Counted from the stretch's first letter, positions 49,501 to 61,576 are shown. The stretch: DNA of 64,000 nt from Brachionus manjavacas (GCA_019054805.1 JAHQIY010000006.1:4650001-4714000); one strand, 5' to 3'. Made by a program: numbers and translations. Notes: generated by a model not told the origin, from the sequence alone.

Positions 49501-52500
49501 GATTGAAAAAATGAAATCAGAGTCAAAAATATCATAAGACATTGTTAAAAAAATAATTTTTTTCAAAAAGTTTTTTTCGCAAGCGGTGTTTTTTTTATTA
49601 ATTGGGTTATTTTTAGAATCAATTTAAAAAAATATAATGGGATAGGTCTTATATCAATTGATTGATTTGTAGAAACGAAAATAATTGCGCAAAAAAGACT
49701 TTTTAAAAAAAAGTTATGTGAGATCAAAAAACACTTATCGTTATTACCCCTTGTTGGTTTCAAGCCGTATATACTATACTTTTTCATTGAGGAAATGCTG
49801 CATGGATTAGAACAAATGGTAATTTGAAAGAGCTAAGTCTGTTGAATAAGCTTAGTGAGAAAGATGCTCAGCCTAGATTCTCTTTTGTGTTCCGAGTCGT
49901 TTTTGCAACATGTTGTCTAGCGTTGTCATGAAAAAGCATCACTTCCTGCTCTCCTCTAGCTCTGTGTGGCCGTTTTGTTTCCAAAGCGCAGCTCAACCGA
50001 ATCTATTATTGTAAATAAAGGTCTGCGGTTATCGTTTGGTTGGATTTCAGTAGATGAAATCAGAAGGGAATCATAATAACGTAATCATCCGAATTGAGTG
50101 ACATGTCTTTAAAATAGAGTACTCTATTTTAGTTACACTCTGTAATAACTCTGTAATAATAGTGACATGTCACTAAATTCGGATAATTACGTTATATGTT
50201 ATGGCAAGTTTTTTTCTATTTAACATTTTTGAAATTTTGAAATTACGTTGTTTCATCAAAACTCAATGCTTAAGCATGTTAAAATTTGAAATATAGTTTC
50301 GCAATTATTTTTGGAAATGTAAAATAGAAAAAAAAACTTGCCATATATTGTTTTTTGTTGATTTGGCTATCAAAGTAGATTCATTTTTCATCTCCAGTTA
50401 CGATTTTCTATAAAAAACTCTTTTTTTGCTGCCTAAAATGATGCTGAATTGTTGTGCAATATTAATTCCAATTAACTAATTTTGACAAGTGCGAAGAGTA
50501 AAAATATTTTCTCGATATACCAAACAGATCGATTAGGTAGCCCCTGGCCCAATTTTTGCTTAGTTAAACATGCAATGGCGAAATTTTTTTTTTTTTTATA
50601 CATTTTTAATTAATTAAGTTTTTAGAAATTTTAAAAAAGCAAATATATAATCTTATAATGAATCCATTTTTTCAATTTAAAATCAAAAAACTTGTTAAAC
50701 AACCTTATATTTTGATAAAATAATGAAAATAAAATTGATTTAAAAATACCTAAATTTAAAAAATAATGTCTTTTGGAATTTTTAAAGCAAAATTTCACTC
50801 TTATCTTTTGATTTTTTTGGAAATATTTTTGACTTTAATTTCTTTTCTCTAACTGGCCTTCATTTTAAACAAAAAAATTTGAAAATAAGTGAGTGTATGC
50901 GTGAGATTAAATTGAATTTCAGTTGAATATTTTGAATAATTTTTTAAATGCTAATATCTCTTATTTGTCTAAATCTAAAAATAATTATTCAATTCAAGCT
51001 AACGATTCCAAAAATATTTGTGTCCCTTTTTTAGCTATGTAAAATATGGTAAAATCAATAAGTTTTTTTTCTGAAAGTAAGCACTGTTCTTCAACTAATC
51101 TTAATTTTTTTTTCTTTCCGAAAAAAAGTTCCAAATCAAAAATTTTGTTTTTATTTTACATTTGCACCTATCCTACTTTAGACACTTTGGAAAAGTTATT
51201 CATTAATTTCTGTTAAAATTAATTAAGATTAAAAACATTAAATAATTTTTTAATAGGATTTGATATTTTATTGAACTAAATCTTATTTTAAAATATTCAC
51301 AAGATTAAAATTAAAAGTTTCAAACTAAAAATTAATTCTTAGTGTTCGGGTGGATGTAATTTTGGATGGGAGCATAGAAATGTAACATGTGTTGATAGAC
51401 AAGGTCAAGTTCTAAATCCAATGGAATGCTTAAATAGAAGTAAGCCGAAGAATAGGAGACGTTGTTTTGATTGTAGTGGCGAATGGCGACCATTGGAATG
51501 GAATGAAGTAAAAGTTTGCCAAATCAAATCTAAATTTAAAAAACAAAACTTTTAGTGCTCAACCACTTGTGGCAAAGGAATTCAAATTAGAAACATTGAA
51601 TGCTTTTCTCCTGATACTGGATCAATTCTACCCATATACAAGTGTGATACTAGATTAAAACCAATTCAACAAAGAACTTGCACTGTTAAAAATTGTACTG
51701 GGCAAGACTTTGAGTGGAAAATCGTCTCAATACGACCGGTATTGAATAAAACTTTTGATATATTGATATTCCAATCGGGAATATACAAAAAAATTAAAAC
51801 CATTAAAACTGAATTAATTATTTACTATTTTTATCTTAAGTGTCCGGTCACTTGTGGATATGGTTGGCGCTTTCGATCCATAGAGTGCAGGACAAGTGAT
51901 GGACATTTTTCTGACAAGTGCAGAAATGAAGATCGCCCCGACTACTATGAGAAATGTGATGTCGGTCCATGTCCAAGGTGGGAATACGGCCACTGGTCGG
52001 CATGTTCGACCCGATGTGGATACGGTATTAGGGAGAGGCTCGTAGCTTGCAGATTTCAAAATGGAACTATTCTAGATGATGACAAATGTGATCAAAGACA
52101 AAAGCCAGTGAATAAAACTAGTTGTAGTGGAGATTTTTGTGCAAATTGGATTTCTGGAAATTGGTCAGATGTAAGCTGAGAAATTCAAATAAATCAAAAA
52201 AAAAAGTTAAATTTTTAAAAAGTGTGAATTGGAAACATGCAGTAGAATCAGAAAAGTCTTTTGTGCGTTCGAAAACGGAACAGTTCTTTCTGATGAATAT
52301 TGTAATCTAAAGGAAAAACCCGAAAATTTGATACAATGTCCGAGTTGGATCACATGTAATCGCTACCAAAGTAGTATGCTAAAAAGTGCAAAGACCACAT
52401 CCCTGGGAATCTTACATTATTCAGAATATTCAAAGTGTTCAGCAAAATGTGGTCTGGGCCACAGAAATAGAAGTGTGTCTTGTAGATCTATTGCCAATGA

Positions 52501-54285
52501 TTCAATTGAATTACCTATGAAATTCTGCGATTCGGCACGAATCGAGAGATTGAAAATTGATTGTCAATTAGCAATGTGCAACTACAAACTCATTGAATCA
52601 TGGGGAAAAGTAAATTTAATTTAGATTTTTAAGGCCAAAATATATCGAAAAATTTTAGTGTTCAGCAAAATGTGGCCAAACTGGAACTGAACAATTAGAG
52701 AAAAAATGCTTTGAAACTATTACCAAGTCCTATGTGAATTTATCGCATTGTGAAACAAACAGAACTGATTCAATAACAGAGCGAAAATGTTATAAACCAT
52801 GCACGAGACATGCTGAACCATCTTACGAATGGAGAATTAGTTCATGGAAACCAGTAAATTGAAATTAAAAAAAAATATTTTTTATGGTCCAAAATTTAAT
52901 AAAATATTAGTGCTCTGCAAAATGCGGATTCGGGCATAAAAATCGTTTGGTTAAATGCTGGAGTTTGACTGAAAGCAAAGTGACTGATGACTTAAATTGT
53001 ATTCTTAGATACAAACCAGTGGATAGTTTGCCCTGTATCAATATTTCTTGTGGTTATGGATGGTTCGTTTCTGAATGGTCAAGTGTAAAAAAATAAGAAA
53101 ATCTTAATTTGAATCAAAATTTAATAAATTTAATTAAGTGTTCAAAAAATTGCTCTGAAGGAGTCAAAAATCGTGAAGTTATTTGCATGAAAATCTCGAT
53201 CGAAGGCTTGATTTTAAAAACAACTTCAATCCGGTGTAATCAAGAAGAAAAGCCTACATCTACCATGCCTTGTAACTTTGGCGAGTGTGACAGCGAATAT
53301 TTCTGGAAAACTGGACCATGGTCCAAAGTGAGCTTCCTAAAATTTAATTTTTTATTTTTAGATTTACTGATATTAAAACATTAAGTGTTCACCTAGCTGC
53401 AATATTGGCCAACAAACTCGCCAAATTTTTTGTTATCATAAAAATGGCAAAATCGAGCATGATTATTCCAAGTGTAAACAAGACTCTATGCCAATTAGAC
53501 ATCAATTTTGCTTCACCAATTGTAATTTATTAATTTTGCATTAAAAAATTAAAAAAAATATAATTTTAAAAGGCTACGTTAACTCTTGCAAAGAATTGAA
53601 GCAAAAATTTAATTTAGATCAAGATAACGACTACTATTTGAATATAAGTAACAGCATTGTACAAATTTATTGTAAAGATATGCATACATCAGAGCCTAAA
53701 GAATTTATCACTCTAAAGTCCGGTGAATCTCGTAATTTCGCCGAAATCTATGACAAAAAGTAAAGTAAAAATAAAATTTTTTTTATTAATTGTTTAAAAA
53801 GGCTTATTCATCCGACTAAATGTCGCTATGGGCCTCGTTACGGTGCAGAGTGCTCTTTCTGTGAACCCGAAACTGTTGAAAATCATGGCATTACACTGTT
53901 TTCGAAAGTAAGACTAAATATATCTAGTTTGAGCATTATTGGAGACGATTTCAGCTTTACAAATGTGCTTTACGGCAATCGAGTACCTTTTGGCAATTCG
54001 GGAGACTGCTATAGTTTAGTACCAGAGTGTCAGCAAGGCAGGCTTAACATTGACCTTAGAGGAACTAATTTTGTGTTAGATCCAAGTACAAAGTGGATAA
54101 ACTACGGTGAGAAACCAAATCAAAAAATCTATTTTTCTAAAGTACAGTTTTATTTTGTTAAAAATTTTTCATTCATTTTTTATTTTAAGGATAATTCCAT
54201 AATTTACGGAACATGTGGAGGATTTTGTGGTTTTTGTAAACCTGATCCCAGTACCGGAATTAAACTTCTTATTGTAGAAGACTAG
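40571..54285 (+). CDS. GON-domain ADAMTS metalloprotease (GON-1/ADAMTS9/20 type)
   Basis: Thirty exons: 40571-40712, 40909-41252, 41303-41501, 42088-42365, 42409-42533, 42585-42731, 42778-42921, 42973-43180, 43234-43347, 43402-43559, 43609-43672, 43721-43862, 43916-44049, 44110-44230, 44290-44376, 44430-44590, 44643-44932, 44991-45213, 45262-46137, 51343-51507, 51556-51738, 51841-52170, 52223-52609, 52659-52853, 52911-53084, 53139-53327, 53386-53521, 53573-53759, 53802-54141, 54190-54285. They join to 2112 residues. Family members are secreted proteases that cleave proteoglycans. Domains in order: hydrophobic leader, prodomain with furin site RQKR (239-242), protease with HEIGHLLGMKH (H407, E408, H411, H417) and Met-turn M433/M434, disintegrin-like, first thrombospondin repeat ([14 protein letters not shown]), Cys-rich, spacer, about 16 further repeats, and a GON domain from about 1905. 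The residue after H417 is Val, where Asp is usual. The exon 17-18 join is the least certain, because the frame requires the weaker acceptor at 44990. Confidence 0.9.
47381..48286. mobile_element. 906-bp non-autonomous DNA element with ~196-bp terminal inverted repeats
   Basis: The left arm (47381 to about 47578) and the right arm (about 48091-48286) are reverse complements over about 196 bp at roughly 95% identity. Both outer ends read TTACCGTATCCCCT. The roughly 510-bp centre is AT-rich with no protein-like frame, so the element is non-autonomous. No clear target-site duplication was found, so the superfamily is not assigned. High arm identity points to a recent insertion or gene conversion between arms. 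Confidence 0.88.
48944..49400 (-). mobile_element. Internally deleted relic of a pogo/Tigger-like transposase (tentative)
   Basis: On the minus strand, 49395-49205 encodes [20 protein letters not shown] and [20 protein letters not shown], like the N-terminal DNA-binding region of pogo-type transposases. About 100 nt later, 49110-48955 encodes a zinc-finger-like block, CFKCKKK then [17 protein letters not shown] and FYCSKKC, of the kind found at the C-terminus of such proteins. The catalytic DDE region between them is missing, and stops or a shift separate the pieces. The assignment rests on remembered motif style, so it is tentative. Confidence 0.5.
49750..50520 (-). mobile_element. Mariner transposase relic, interrupted by a MITE
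   Basis: The minus strand encodes IVTGDEK then YFDS at about 50405-50360, the first catalytic Asp block of mariner. [20 protein letters not shown] and QHVAKTTRN follow at about 49980-49895, the second catalytic block (DNARPH type). SMQHFLNEK lies near 49805-49780, like the mariner C-terminus. Stops and shifts make it inactive. A 120-bp inverted-repeat element (50076-50195) sits between the two catalytic blocks. Confidence 0.75.
50076..50195. mobile_element. 120-bp MITE with 32-bp inverted ends and a central palindrome
   Basis: Ends 50076-50107 and 50164-50195 are reverse complements at 30 of 32 positions and begin ATAACGTAAT. Inside is a perfect 20-nt palindrome, AAAATAGAGTACTCTATTTT. The inner ends carry the palindromic GACATGTC. 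A diverged relative lies at 19970-20075. The element sits within a mariner relic. Confidence 0.8.
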
Positions 54286-56180
54286 AATAAGCAAATAAAT
54301 TAGACATTTTATTTTAAATATCTTCTAAAGACAGATTGTCGTATAATTTATTAAATCATCCTTTTAGTTTATATTTTTAGAAATTGGTGTTAACTTTAAA
54401 AGGACACAAGATCTTATTTAGTTTGTTTCAATTGATCTTGTTTAAAAATTTTCTTTTTTTTGTTCTTCATAGAAGTGTTCGAGTTTTATAAAGATGTATT
54501 TTAATTGTTTTTATTAGACTAGTTATTTTAATGTGATAATAAAATTTTAATTCATTTGCAATTTATTTCTAAGATTAGAACTTGAAATTAAACAAAAAGG
54601 AAAACAGTTTTTTTAAATTCATTTTGAAAAATTTTTAATAAATTTCTTCTATTATTTTTATTACTATTAAAAAATTTCATTTACATGTTAAATTTAAAAA
54701 AGAAAAATTCTTTGATATAACTATCAAACTTTAATCTAATCAGACTTTTTTCGCTAATGTTTGATTAATTATGAAAAATTAATTGAAAAACTTAAGTTTT
54801 TCTAACATCAGTTTTATTACAGTTTCTTTTCATTGTACTAAATATTAATTTTTTTATTTGTTTTTAAAGAGAATTTGAAAGTAAAATTTTAAATTCAGTA
54901 TTAATAGTAAAATGGATAGTTAAAAATAAAAAATTATCAGAAACTAAAATATTAAAGAATTATTTTTAAATTAATGTTGAATGGTGTGTAGTTCGATCAC
55001 TTAAGATTCCACTTTTTTTTTATATCTGAAAAAATCTATGATTTTACTTTTTTTAATTTAATTTTAATTTTAAATAAACAAAGTCTCAAAATAATTAAAT
55101 TCTTTGAACGTTTCAAAATTTTTTAATAAATAAATTCTTGAGTTTTCGGCTATAGCTTCTTTAATAGCTCATCAACTTGTATATTTTTAAAATTGGCTAA
55201 TTGTTGTGAAGAACTTCAAGATGAAAAGAAATTTAACTGAAATAGAAACGGATCTTACTACTAAAACAGATGTTTAACTGTCTTTAAAATTATTTAAATT
55301 ATATATTTAATTTTATAATAAATAAAAAAAAAGAATTTACCTTAAAACACTTCAAAAAGACACTAATACACATTTAGTTGGTTTAATCGTTTGTATAAAT
55401 TCAACTCACTATAAAATGTCTATTGAGGCTATCTCTTCTTCTAAAAAGAAAACTTCGCTATCCGATATCTCTGTTTCAGACCCTGATGAAAGTAGAAATT
55501 ATTTATAATTATTATTAATATCAACTTTCATCTTACTATCAATTTCCACCTCAATAATATTTTTCTGCGAAATACGCCAAAGTTATTATTGCAAGAACAG
55601 ATAAATTTAGATTTTGATGGCATATTAATAACTTTTAATAAGACTGGATTTTGGAAAAATGCATTTAACGCATAAAAATAAATTTTAGCGCACAAAAAAA
55701 TTGGGTCTTGCCTGTTATGTGACCTGATGACTTATGTCAGTTTGGCGACCGAATTTTTTTTTTTCGGGTCACATTAGTTTTACTTAATCATACTTAATCA
55801 ATATTCAAAGCTTACTTGGCCTTTGGTGGTGGACCATGTCCATTTTTTAAATTGAGTTTCTTCATTATTACTTAGTTCAACATTATCCTTAAATTTAGTT
55901 GCACGACCTCATATTTTTGTCGGTTTAACAGCTTCTGAATTTTGAAAGACCTTATAAACTTGATCAACTTGATCAAGATGATCTATTGCAGTAACTTAAG
56001 CCATTTCAGATAATGGAGCCACTTAAGATACTTCAGCCACTTCAGATACTTGAGCTCCTATAAAAAAGTTTTGACGAAAGATCTTTTTTTTATTCTCTCG
56101 TCAAGGCCGAGTAACGAATTACCTTGGACAAAGATTTTTTATGCTTTAATTAAAAAAAATATGCGATAAAGAAAAAAAAA
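54286..56180. other. Intergenic region with possible coding remnants
   Basis: This is mostly AT-rich. A 30-codon frame begins at ATG 55417 (MSIEAISSSKKKTSLSDISV) in sequence of higher complexity. At about 55810-56060 the minus strand reads NNEETQFKKWTWSTTKGQV and AIDHLDQVDQVYKVFQNSEA in broken frames. These may be remains of a gene or transposon, but I recognise no family. Confidence 0.35.
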
Positions 56181-56238
56181 AATAGTAGTAGTATTAGTAA
56201 TATGAACTGCAACTCGGAAAAAATACCCGAGCAGAGCT

Positions 56239-59200
56239 CTAATGAGCTATAGCAGTCGCTACTTTTTTCACAAGCCAAGCATCTAATTTCGACTTAAAAA
56301 TGTTCAACGTTCTTGCGCTAACTATTTCTTCCGGCAATTGGTTCCATATGTTTACAACTCTATTTGTGAAAAAATGGAAACGCGAGGAACAGCTTTTTAT
56401 CTGTTCACGACGCAGAGTCTTTGAATGCCTTCTTAAGCCGTATACTTGACCACTTTGACCATAGGTTAATCCATTATTAAACTCAACCAACTCAATTTTA
56501 TTATTTAATTTGAACAATTGGATCAAATCTCCTCTCAATCTTCTCGTAGTTAGGTCCGTCAGGCCGACTTTAATTAAGCTAGTTGAGTAAAGAAGGTGCT
56601 TTAAATTTGGAACTAACTTAGTTGCTCTCCGTTGAATCTTTTCTATCATATCGATATCTTTTTTCAGGTAAGGGCACCAAGAGGCTATGGCAAATTCTAA
56701 GTGAGGTCTAACCATTGAAGTTTATAGTAGTCTAATGTTGTTTACATTGGGATATCTGAGCGATTTTTTCAGCATACCCAGAATCCTGTTAGCTTTAGCT
56801 GTGACATATGTTACTTGAGTGTCCCATTTTAGGTCATTTTTGATAAATATACCGAGATCTTTTTCGCAAACTGATTTATTAAGTGGAAATGACTCCATTG
56901 TGTAATCATGTTTTGAGTTGTTACGACCAAAATGGACAACTTTACATTTCTCGACATTAAGCTGAGCAGACCAGTCTCGCGACCACTTACATATATTATC
57001 AATGTCAAATTGTAACTTGTATTTAGAGGAAGAATCTACAATTGTGGCTATAATCTTGTTGTCATCCGCGTACGCTTTCTAGCTATTTTGAATACACTCA
57101 AGTAAGTCATTTATGTTTAAAATGAATAAAATGGGACCAAGGACAGAACTTTGAGGAACTCCGCTTGTGACTTCCGCCCATTCTGACTTTGCTTCGCCAA
57201 GTACGACTTGTTGTGATCGCCCAGTTAGAAATGAACTTATCCAGTTTATCAAACGCTCATTAAAGCCATAAAATTTAAGTTTAAAAACTAACTTTGAATG
57301 TGAAACCTTGTCAGAGGCTTTTGCAAAATCGGTGTACACCACATCCACGGGGTAGCCGTTTGACAAGGCATGTGTAATCAGGTCCAGTGTCTCAAGTAAA
57401 TTTGTACTGCAGGATCTCTTTGGAAGAAAGCCGTGCTGAGCTTTCACGATGAGCCTATTATCTAGCAAATGTTTGAGCATGACCTCTTTTAATAGACCTT
57501 CCATGACTTTACAGAGGATACAAGTTAGCGAGATCGGTCGATAATTTGAAGGTTGTAATCTGTTTCCTCCTTTATGAAGAGGAGTAACATAAGCCTTTTT
57601 CCAGATGTTTGGTACTGTTCCAGTCTCAAAGGACTCGTGAAAAATAAGGGAAATCGGAAGTGAAAATGCTTTAGCGCAACTTCTTAGGACTAAGCTGTTT
57701 ATCATGTCTGGTCCCATGGACTTATTTGGGTCCAAATTTTCGAGTGTGTTAGTAATTTTGTTAATGCTAAACATTTCCACTGGATCGGGGTCACATACCT
57801 TTGTGGTTTTGTAGAAAAACTCCGGAAAATTTGAATTAACATCTTTGTTAAAAACTGATTTAAAGTAATCATTTAAATAATTCGCAATCTCTGTAGCATC
57901 CGTCGTGATGCTATTTGAACTCGTAATGTTCAATGCTTTAATCGAGTTATTTACTGTCATTTTACCATTAATATAATTGTATACAAGCTTTGGATTTTTT
58001 TTTGCATTCATTGCTAGGTTATTTTCGTATCTTCGTACTGCTTCTTTAATTGCAAATTGACATTCTTTAATTTGCGTCTATATAATGTTTCTTTTTCGGT
58101 TGACCAGCCACTTGTCATATATGCTTGCCATGCTGAATACTTTTTACGACTGATTTTTCTTAAATCTAAATTTAGCCAAGGCTTTTGTTTTTTGTTTGAG
58201 CACCTTTTTGGAACAAACATATCTACAGCCAAGCTATAATATGATCTGAATTTCTCAAACATTTGATCCACTGTCAAGTTAGACAAAATATGATCCCATT
58301 TTACTTCATTAATGAATCGTGATAAAGACTCGAAATCACCTTTTCGATAGTTAAATGATGATGAAGTAAACTTTGTATCCCTTTTCTTTCTTGATTTAAG
58401 CTCGTAATTCCAAGTTAGCGAGTGATGACCCCTTTCTAACAAACCAAGTGGTGGACCATGAGTTATGTTATAAATTCGCTCAGGACATTCTGTAATAACT
58501 AAATCTAAAATATTTTTTGAGTAATGTCTTGATACTTGGAAAGTTGGATCCCTAACATTTTGCGTATAAAAGCAATCATCAAGCGCTTCCAATAAGGAGA
58601 ATTCAAATGACTGATCATCTAATGGACAATATTTAAAAGCACTAGGATTCCACGCAGTATTCGGACAATTGAGGTCACCAAACAGCAGAATTCCAGTGTA
58701 TTTTGATTGGCTCATAATTTGATTTGATTTTCTTATACTTTCTATTAACTTTTTGGCATTACAATGCGCTGAAGGCCTGTAAAGACAACCTAATAGTATA
58801 AGTTCGCCTGATACTTTTAAACCACACCACTTTTGCTCTACATCCACATCGTTTAAGGTGGTGTCTAAAATCTCATACGATCTAAGGTTTTGGTTTACAA
58901 AAATACAAACACCACCTCCTTTTCGGTCCCTTCTGCAATTACTGTACAAATCATAACCATTCAGTTGAGGACTAAAGGACTCAGTGAACCATGTTTCGGT
59001 TATAAATAAGATATCGAAATTAGCATCTTTGACTATGAGCTCAAGCTCTTCAAATTTATTACATAGAGAAGTAGCATTCGTGTAGAAGCATTTTAAACTT
59101 GACATTGCTGAACTTCGATTTATTATGGGGCTTATTATTTTTAGTGTTGAGGTGTTTTTTAGAATTGGAACGTTACTGACAAAATGAGGTTTTGTGACGC

Positions 59201-59276
59201 TTTCTATAGAAGATATATTATTGATTTTATCATACAAGCAACATCTGAGTCGGGTCGGGCTCAGTGTTGGATTCAA
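56239..59276 (-). pseudogene. LINE ORF2: endonuclease and reverse transcriptase, broken
   Basis: The frame 59276-58014 holds an AP-type endonuclease: FYTNATSLCNKFEEL, LFITETWFTE, GGGVCIFVNQ, LFGDLNCPNTAWNP and the final ERGHHSLTW. The true reading shifts frame near 58080 to continue as FAIKEAVRRYENNLAMNAKK. The frame 58011-57079 then carries the reverse transcriptase with LHKGGNRLQPSNYRPISLTC, VVYTDFAKASDKVSHSKL and GVPQSSVLGPILFILNINDL. A TAG codon precedes AYADDNKIIA, the catalytic box, near 57070. The rest runs through WCPYLKKDIDMIEKIQRRAT to ATAIAH. Compared with the usual FxKAFD and GVPQG motifs, FAKASDK and GVPQS are altered. Confidence 0.88.
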
Positions 59277-59330
59277 TTGTAAATTTCCGAAAGCTGTCGA
59301 CGGTAATTCTGTAACGAAAATTAGAACATT

Positions 59331-60209
59331 TCATTTTTCCTGTTGATTTAAATTGTAACGATCTTCACGCCGTTTCTTATCAAGGATTCTATCAGCCTCA
59401 GTTAAATCAGGATTGATGTATATGTTCCTTAGCTCGGTATTTTTTCTCAGTTCTTTGGACGCTATCAAGATCAGTGAGCGATCGTTCTCATCGTGAAGTT
59501 GTATTAAAATTGGCGGGGGTCGATTCGAATTTGGATTTTGCTTAAAACGTCGACTAGACTTAATTTTGTTCAGGTCAACATTAATAGCTGTAATGATTTT
59601 TTCAATAAATTTTTTATCATCCACTGATTTAGCCTCAACTGCAACTCTTGAACTGACTTGGACACCAAACACAATCAAATTCTTTTTTCTGCGTTCACTT
59701 TCTTTTTGCTCACTAACGACTGAGTTTAAAACTTCAATCTGTTGAGGAGGACGTTCAAGTTTTCTCCCATTAGCATCAGCTACAGCTCGGCTGGCAACTG
59801 AAACCCATCTGGGCGAGATTTCGCTAGATTTCTGGTTGTTGACAAGAAACGATTCAGATTTCTCGTTTAAGATGTTCAATTCAGCCTGAATTTTGCTAAT
59901 ATCCGAGGTAAGATCATTCACTTTAGCTTCTAGGTAAGTGATTGTATTGTCTTGTGAGTTAACTTTAGCTTCAAGACTAGCTATTGTTTTTTCTTTGGAA
60001 TTTAAAAGCACTTCCAGTAGTGAGAAGCGACTTTTCATAGTAGAAAAATCAGCAATACTTACGTATCTGGATTCCGGAGGGCTACGATTTGGGCTCGTGT
60101 ATGCTCTTGGACGTTTGGCTGTCTCGGTGACAAAGCTAACACTGGGTGGCATAGAGTTGGGGGGCGTTCTTTGCAAAGACGTGCCGCTCATAAAGGAATT
60201 TTCATTCAT
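59331..60209 (-). CDS. LINE ORF1 protein, coiled coil with a C-terminal nucleic-acid-binding-like domain
   Basis: An intact 292-codon frame lies 54 nt upstream of ORF2. A Pro/Ser/Arg-rich N-terminus is followed by a coiled-coil region of repeated LEAKVNSQDNTITYLEAKVN-type heptads (about 65-115). The C-terminal half has KKNLIVFGVQ, KIKSSRRFKQNPNSNRPPP and ILIASKELRKN, as seen in CR1/L2-type ORF1 proteins that bind RNA as multimers. No zinc knuckle is visible. It may still be translatable even though ORF2 is broken. Confidence 0.8.
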   Translation of the reverse strand: MNENSFMSGTSLQRTPPNSMPPSVSFVTETAKRPRAYTSPNRSPPESRYVSIADFSTMKSRFSLLEVLLNSKEKTIASLEAKVNSQDNTITYLEAKVNDLTSDISKIQAELNILNEKSESFLVNNQKSSEISPRWVSVASRAVADANGRKLERPPQQIEVLNSVVSEQKESERRKKNLIVFGVQVSSRVAVEAKSVDDKKFIEKIITAINVDLNKIKSSRRFKQNPNSNRPPPILIQLHDENDRSLILIASKELRKNTELRNIYINPDLTEADRILDKKRREDRYNLNQQEK

Positions 60210-60232
60210 AATTATTGTTTAAAATAATTGAA

Positions 60233-61576
60233 AATTTAGTATGCAATATTAAAATAATCTTAACTTTTTATTCATTTTGCGATGGTTTAATTTTTTATGC
60301 TATAACATTATTTTTTATGTGTCAAAACCTCTCGTCCATTTAAAATTTAGGTAAAATATTCAAAATTTAAATGAAATCACATGATTTTGAGAGTTTAATT
60401 ATATATAATAAATCTTAAAATTCAAAAAAATAATATCATGGATTTGTTTAGAATTTTTTCTAGCCTTTTGCTTTAAAAAGTGGGGTTTTAAGTGATTCCT
60501 GGGACTAAATACGATTCAAGTTAAAAATAAGTTCTGTTTTGGCTTTTTTTCAATAATAAAAATTGTGAAACTCTTTTTAAATTAAAAATATACACCAGAG
60601 TGTAGAAATGCTCTTTCAGAATATATATGATTTTAAAAAATATTTCAATTTTATCATCGAATACCTTACTCTGAAAGAACTACAACTTTTAAAGTGTTAG
60701 TTATTATTAGACCCCAGGGTATAATTTTTTTAGAATTCCAAAAAAAAATGAAATTTACGGTTTCAAAGGATATCCTAAAAAAAATAGGAAAAATAGTTTA
60801 CAAATTTCAAGCCAAAATTAGAAACTCAGATAGAACTTAAGCTATGACTTTCTGAAATTTTATAATTTTTAATGTTTTTTTAGCATCAATTAGCGCATCA
60901 TGTACAATTAAATGAAGAAAAAAGTTTCAAATAAATTATCGGGAAGAAATTGATTATTTTGACTTAAATCTTTAGTAGATGAAAAACTTGTTTCGTTATT
61001 TAAATTTTTATTCTACTTTCAGATGAAAATTTTATTAGCGGGAAAAAATCTTTTTTTTTTAGCTTCCTTGCTAAAAATGACTAATTTAATTTAAATGTAT
61101 AAAAAGATAGAATGAGTAAAAAAAGTAGAAAATTATTAAATATTTTTGGAAATACATTTATTTAGAGATAATTTTTTGATCTTATTTTCTCTTTCACATA
61201 GCGATTAAATCAATATTTTTTTAATTTACTAATTTTAGGTTAATATGAAGAATCAAAAAAGCATTATAACTATCAAAACATAACTTAATTTCAAAACTCT
61301 GATTCATTAAAGTTTAAAATTTCATTATTCCATCATTCCAATGAGTAAAATTCAAAATAAATATTGATTTAGATTATATTTTTTAGAAGCTTTATTGAAA
61401 TTAAAATGATTTTGATTCAATCTTCATTTTTTTTATAAATCAATTTGGTTTTAAAAATTTTCATTAAAAAATAATAAAATACAAAATACGGATTTTTTTT
61501 ACAAAAATAACTAAATTTTAAACATAACAAGCAAGTGAGAAATACATTCTAGATTTCTAAATTTCTAAAATGATGT
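60233..61576. other. AT-rich intergenic stretch
   Basis: I see no exon, RNA gene or clear repeat. The right end is the 3' flank of the membrane protein gene on the minus strand. Confidence 0.5.

Larger units (their letters stand above)
46138..51342. other. 5.2-kb transposon-filled intron 19 of the ADAMTS gene
   Basis: The frame stops after WSE at 46137 and resumes with the CSGGC block at 51343. Both ends are in phase 0 with GTAAAG and CTTAG splice signals. The interior holds the elements listed separately and AT-rich sequence. No host gene is seen inside. Confidence 0.8.
56185..60232 (-). mobile_element. Nearly full-length LINE (CR1/Jockey-like) with ORF1 and broken ORF2
   Basis: The element spans about 4 kb on the minus strand. 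Its 5' end is placed just upstream of ORF1. ORF1 is 60209-59331; ORF2 runs from 59276 to 56239. The 3' end has the shared GAGCTCTAATGAGCTATAG block and a (TAGTAG)-like tail at about 56186-56200. ORF2 is broken by at least one frameshift (about 58080), a stop just before YADD (57081-57079), and further breaks before 56715. It is therefore not autonomous, though the good preservation suggests fairly recent insertion. Clade is inferred from domain order. Confidence 0.88.

Noticed and set aside
49563..49787. 74-codon minus-strand frame
   Set aside because: Its start overlaps the mariner relic and the rest is AT-rich with no motif.
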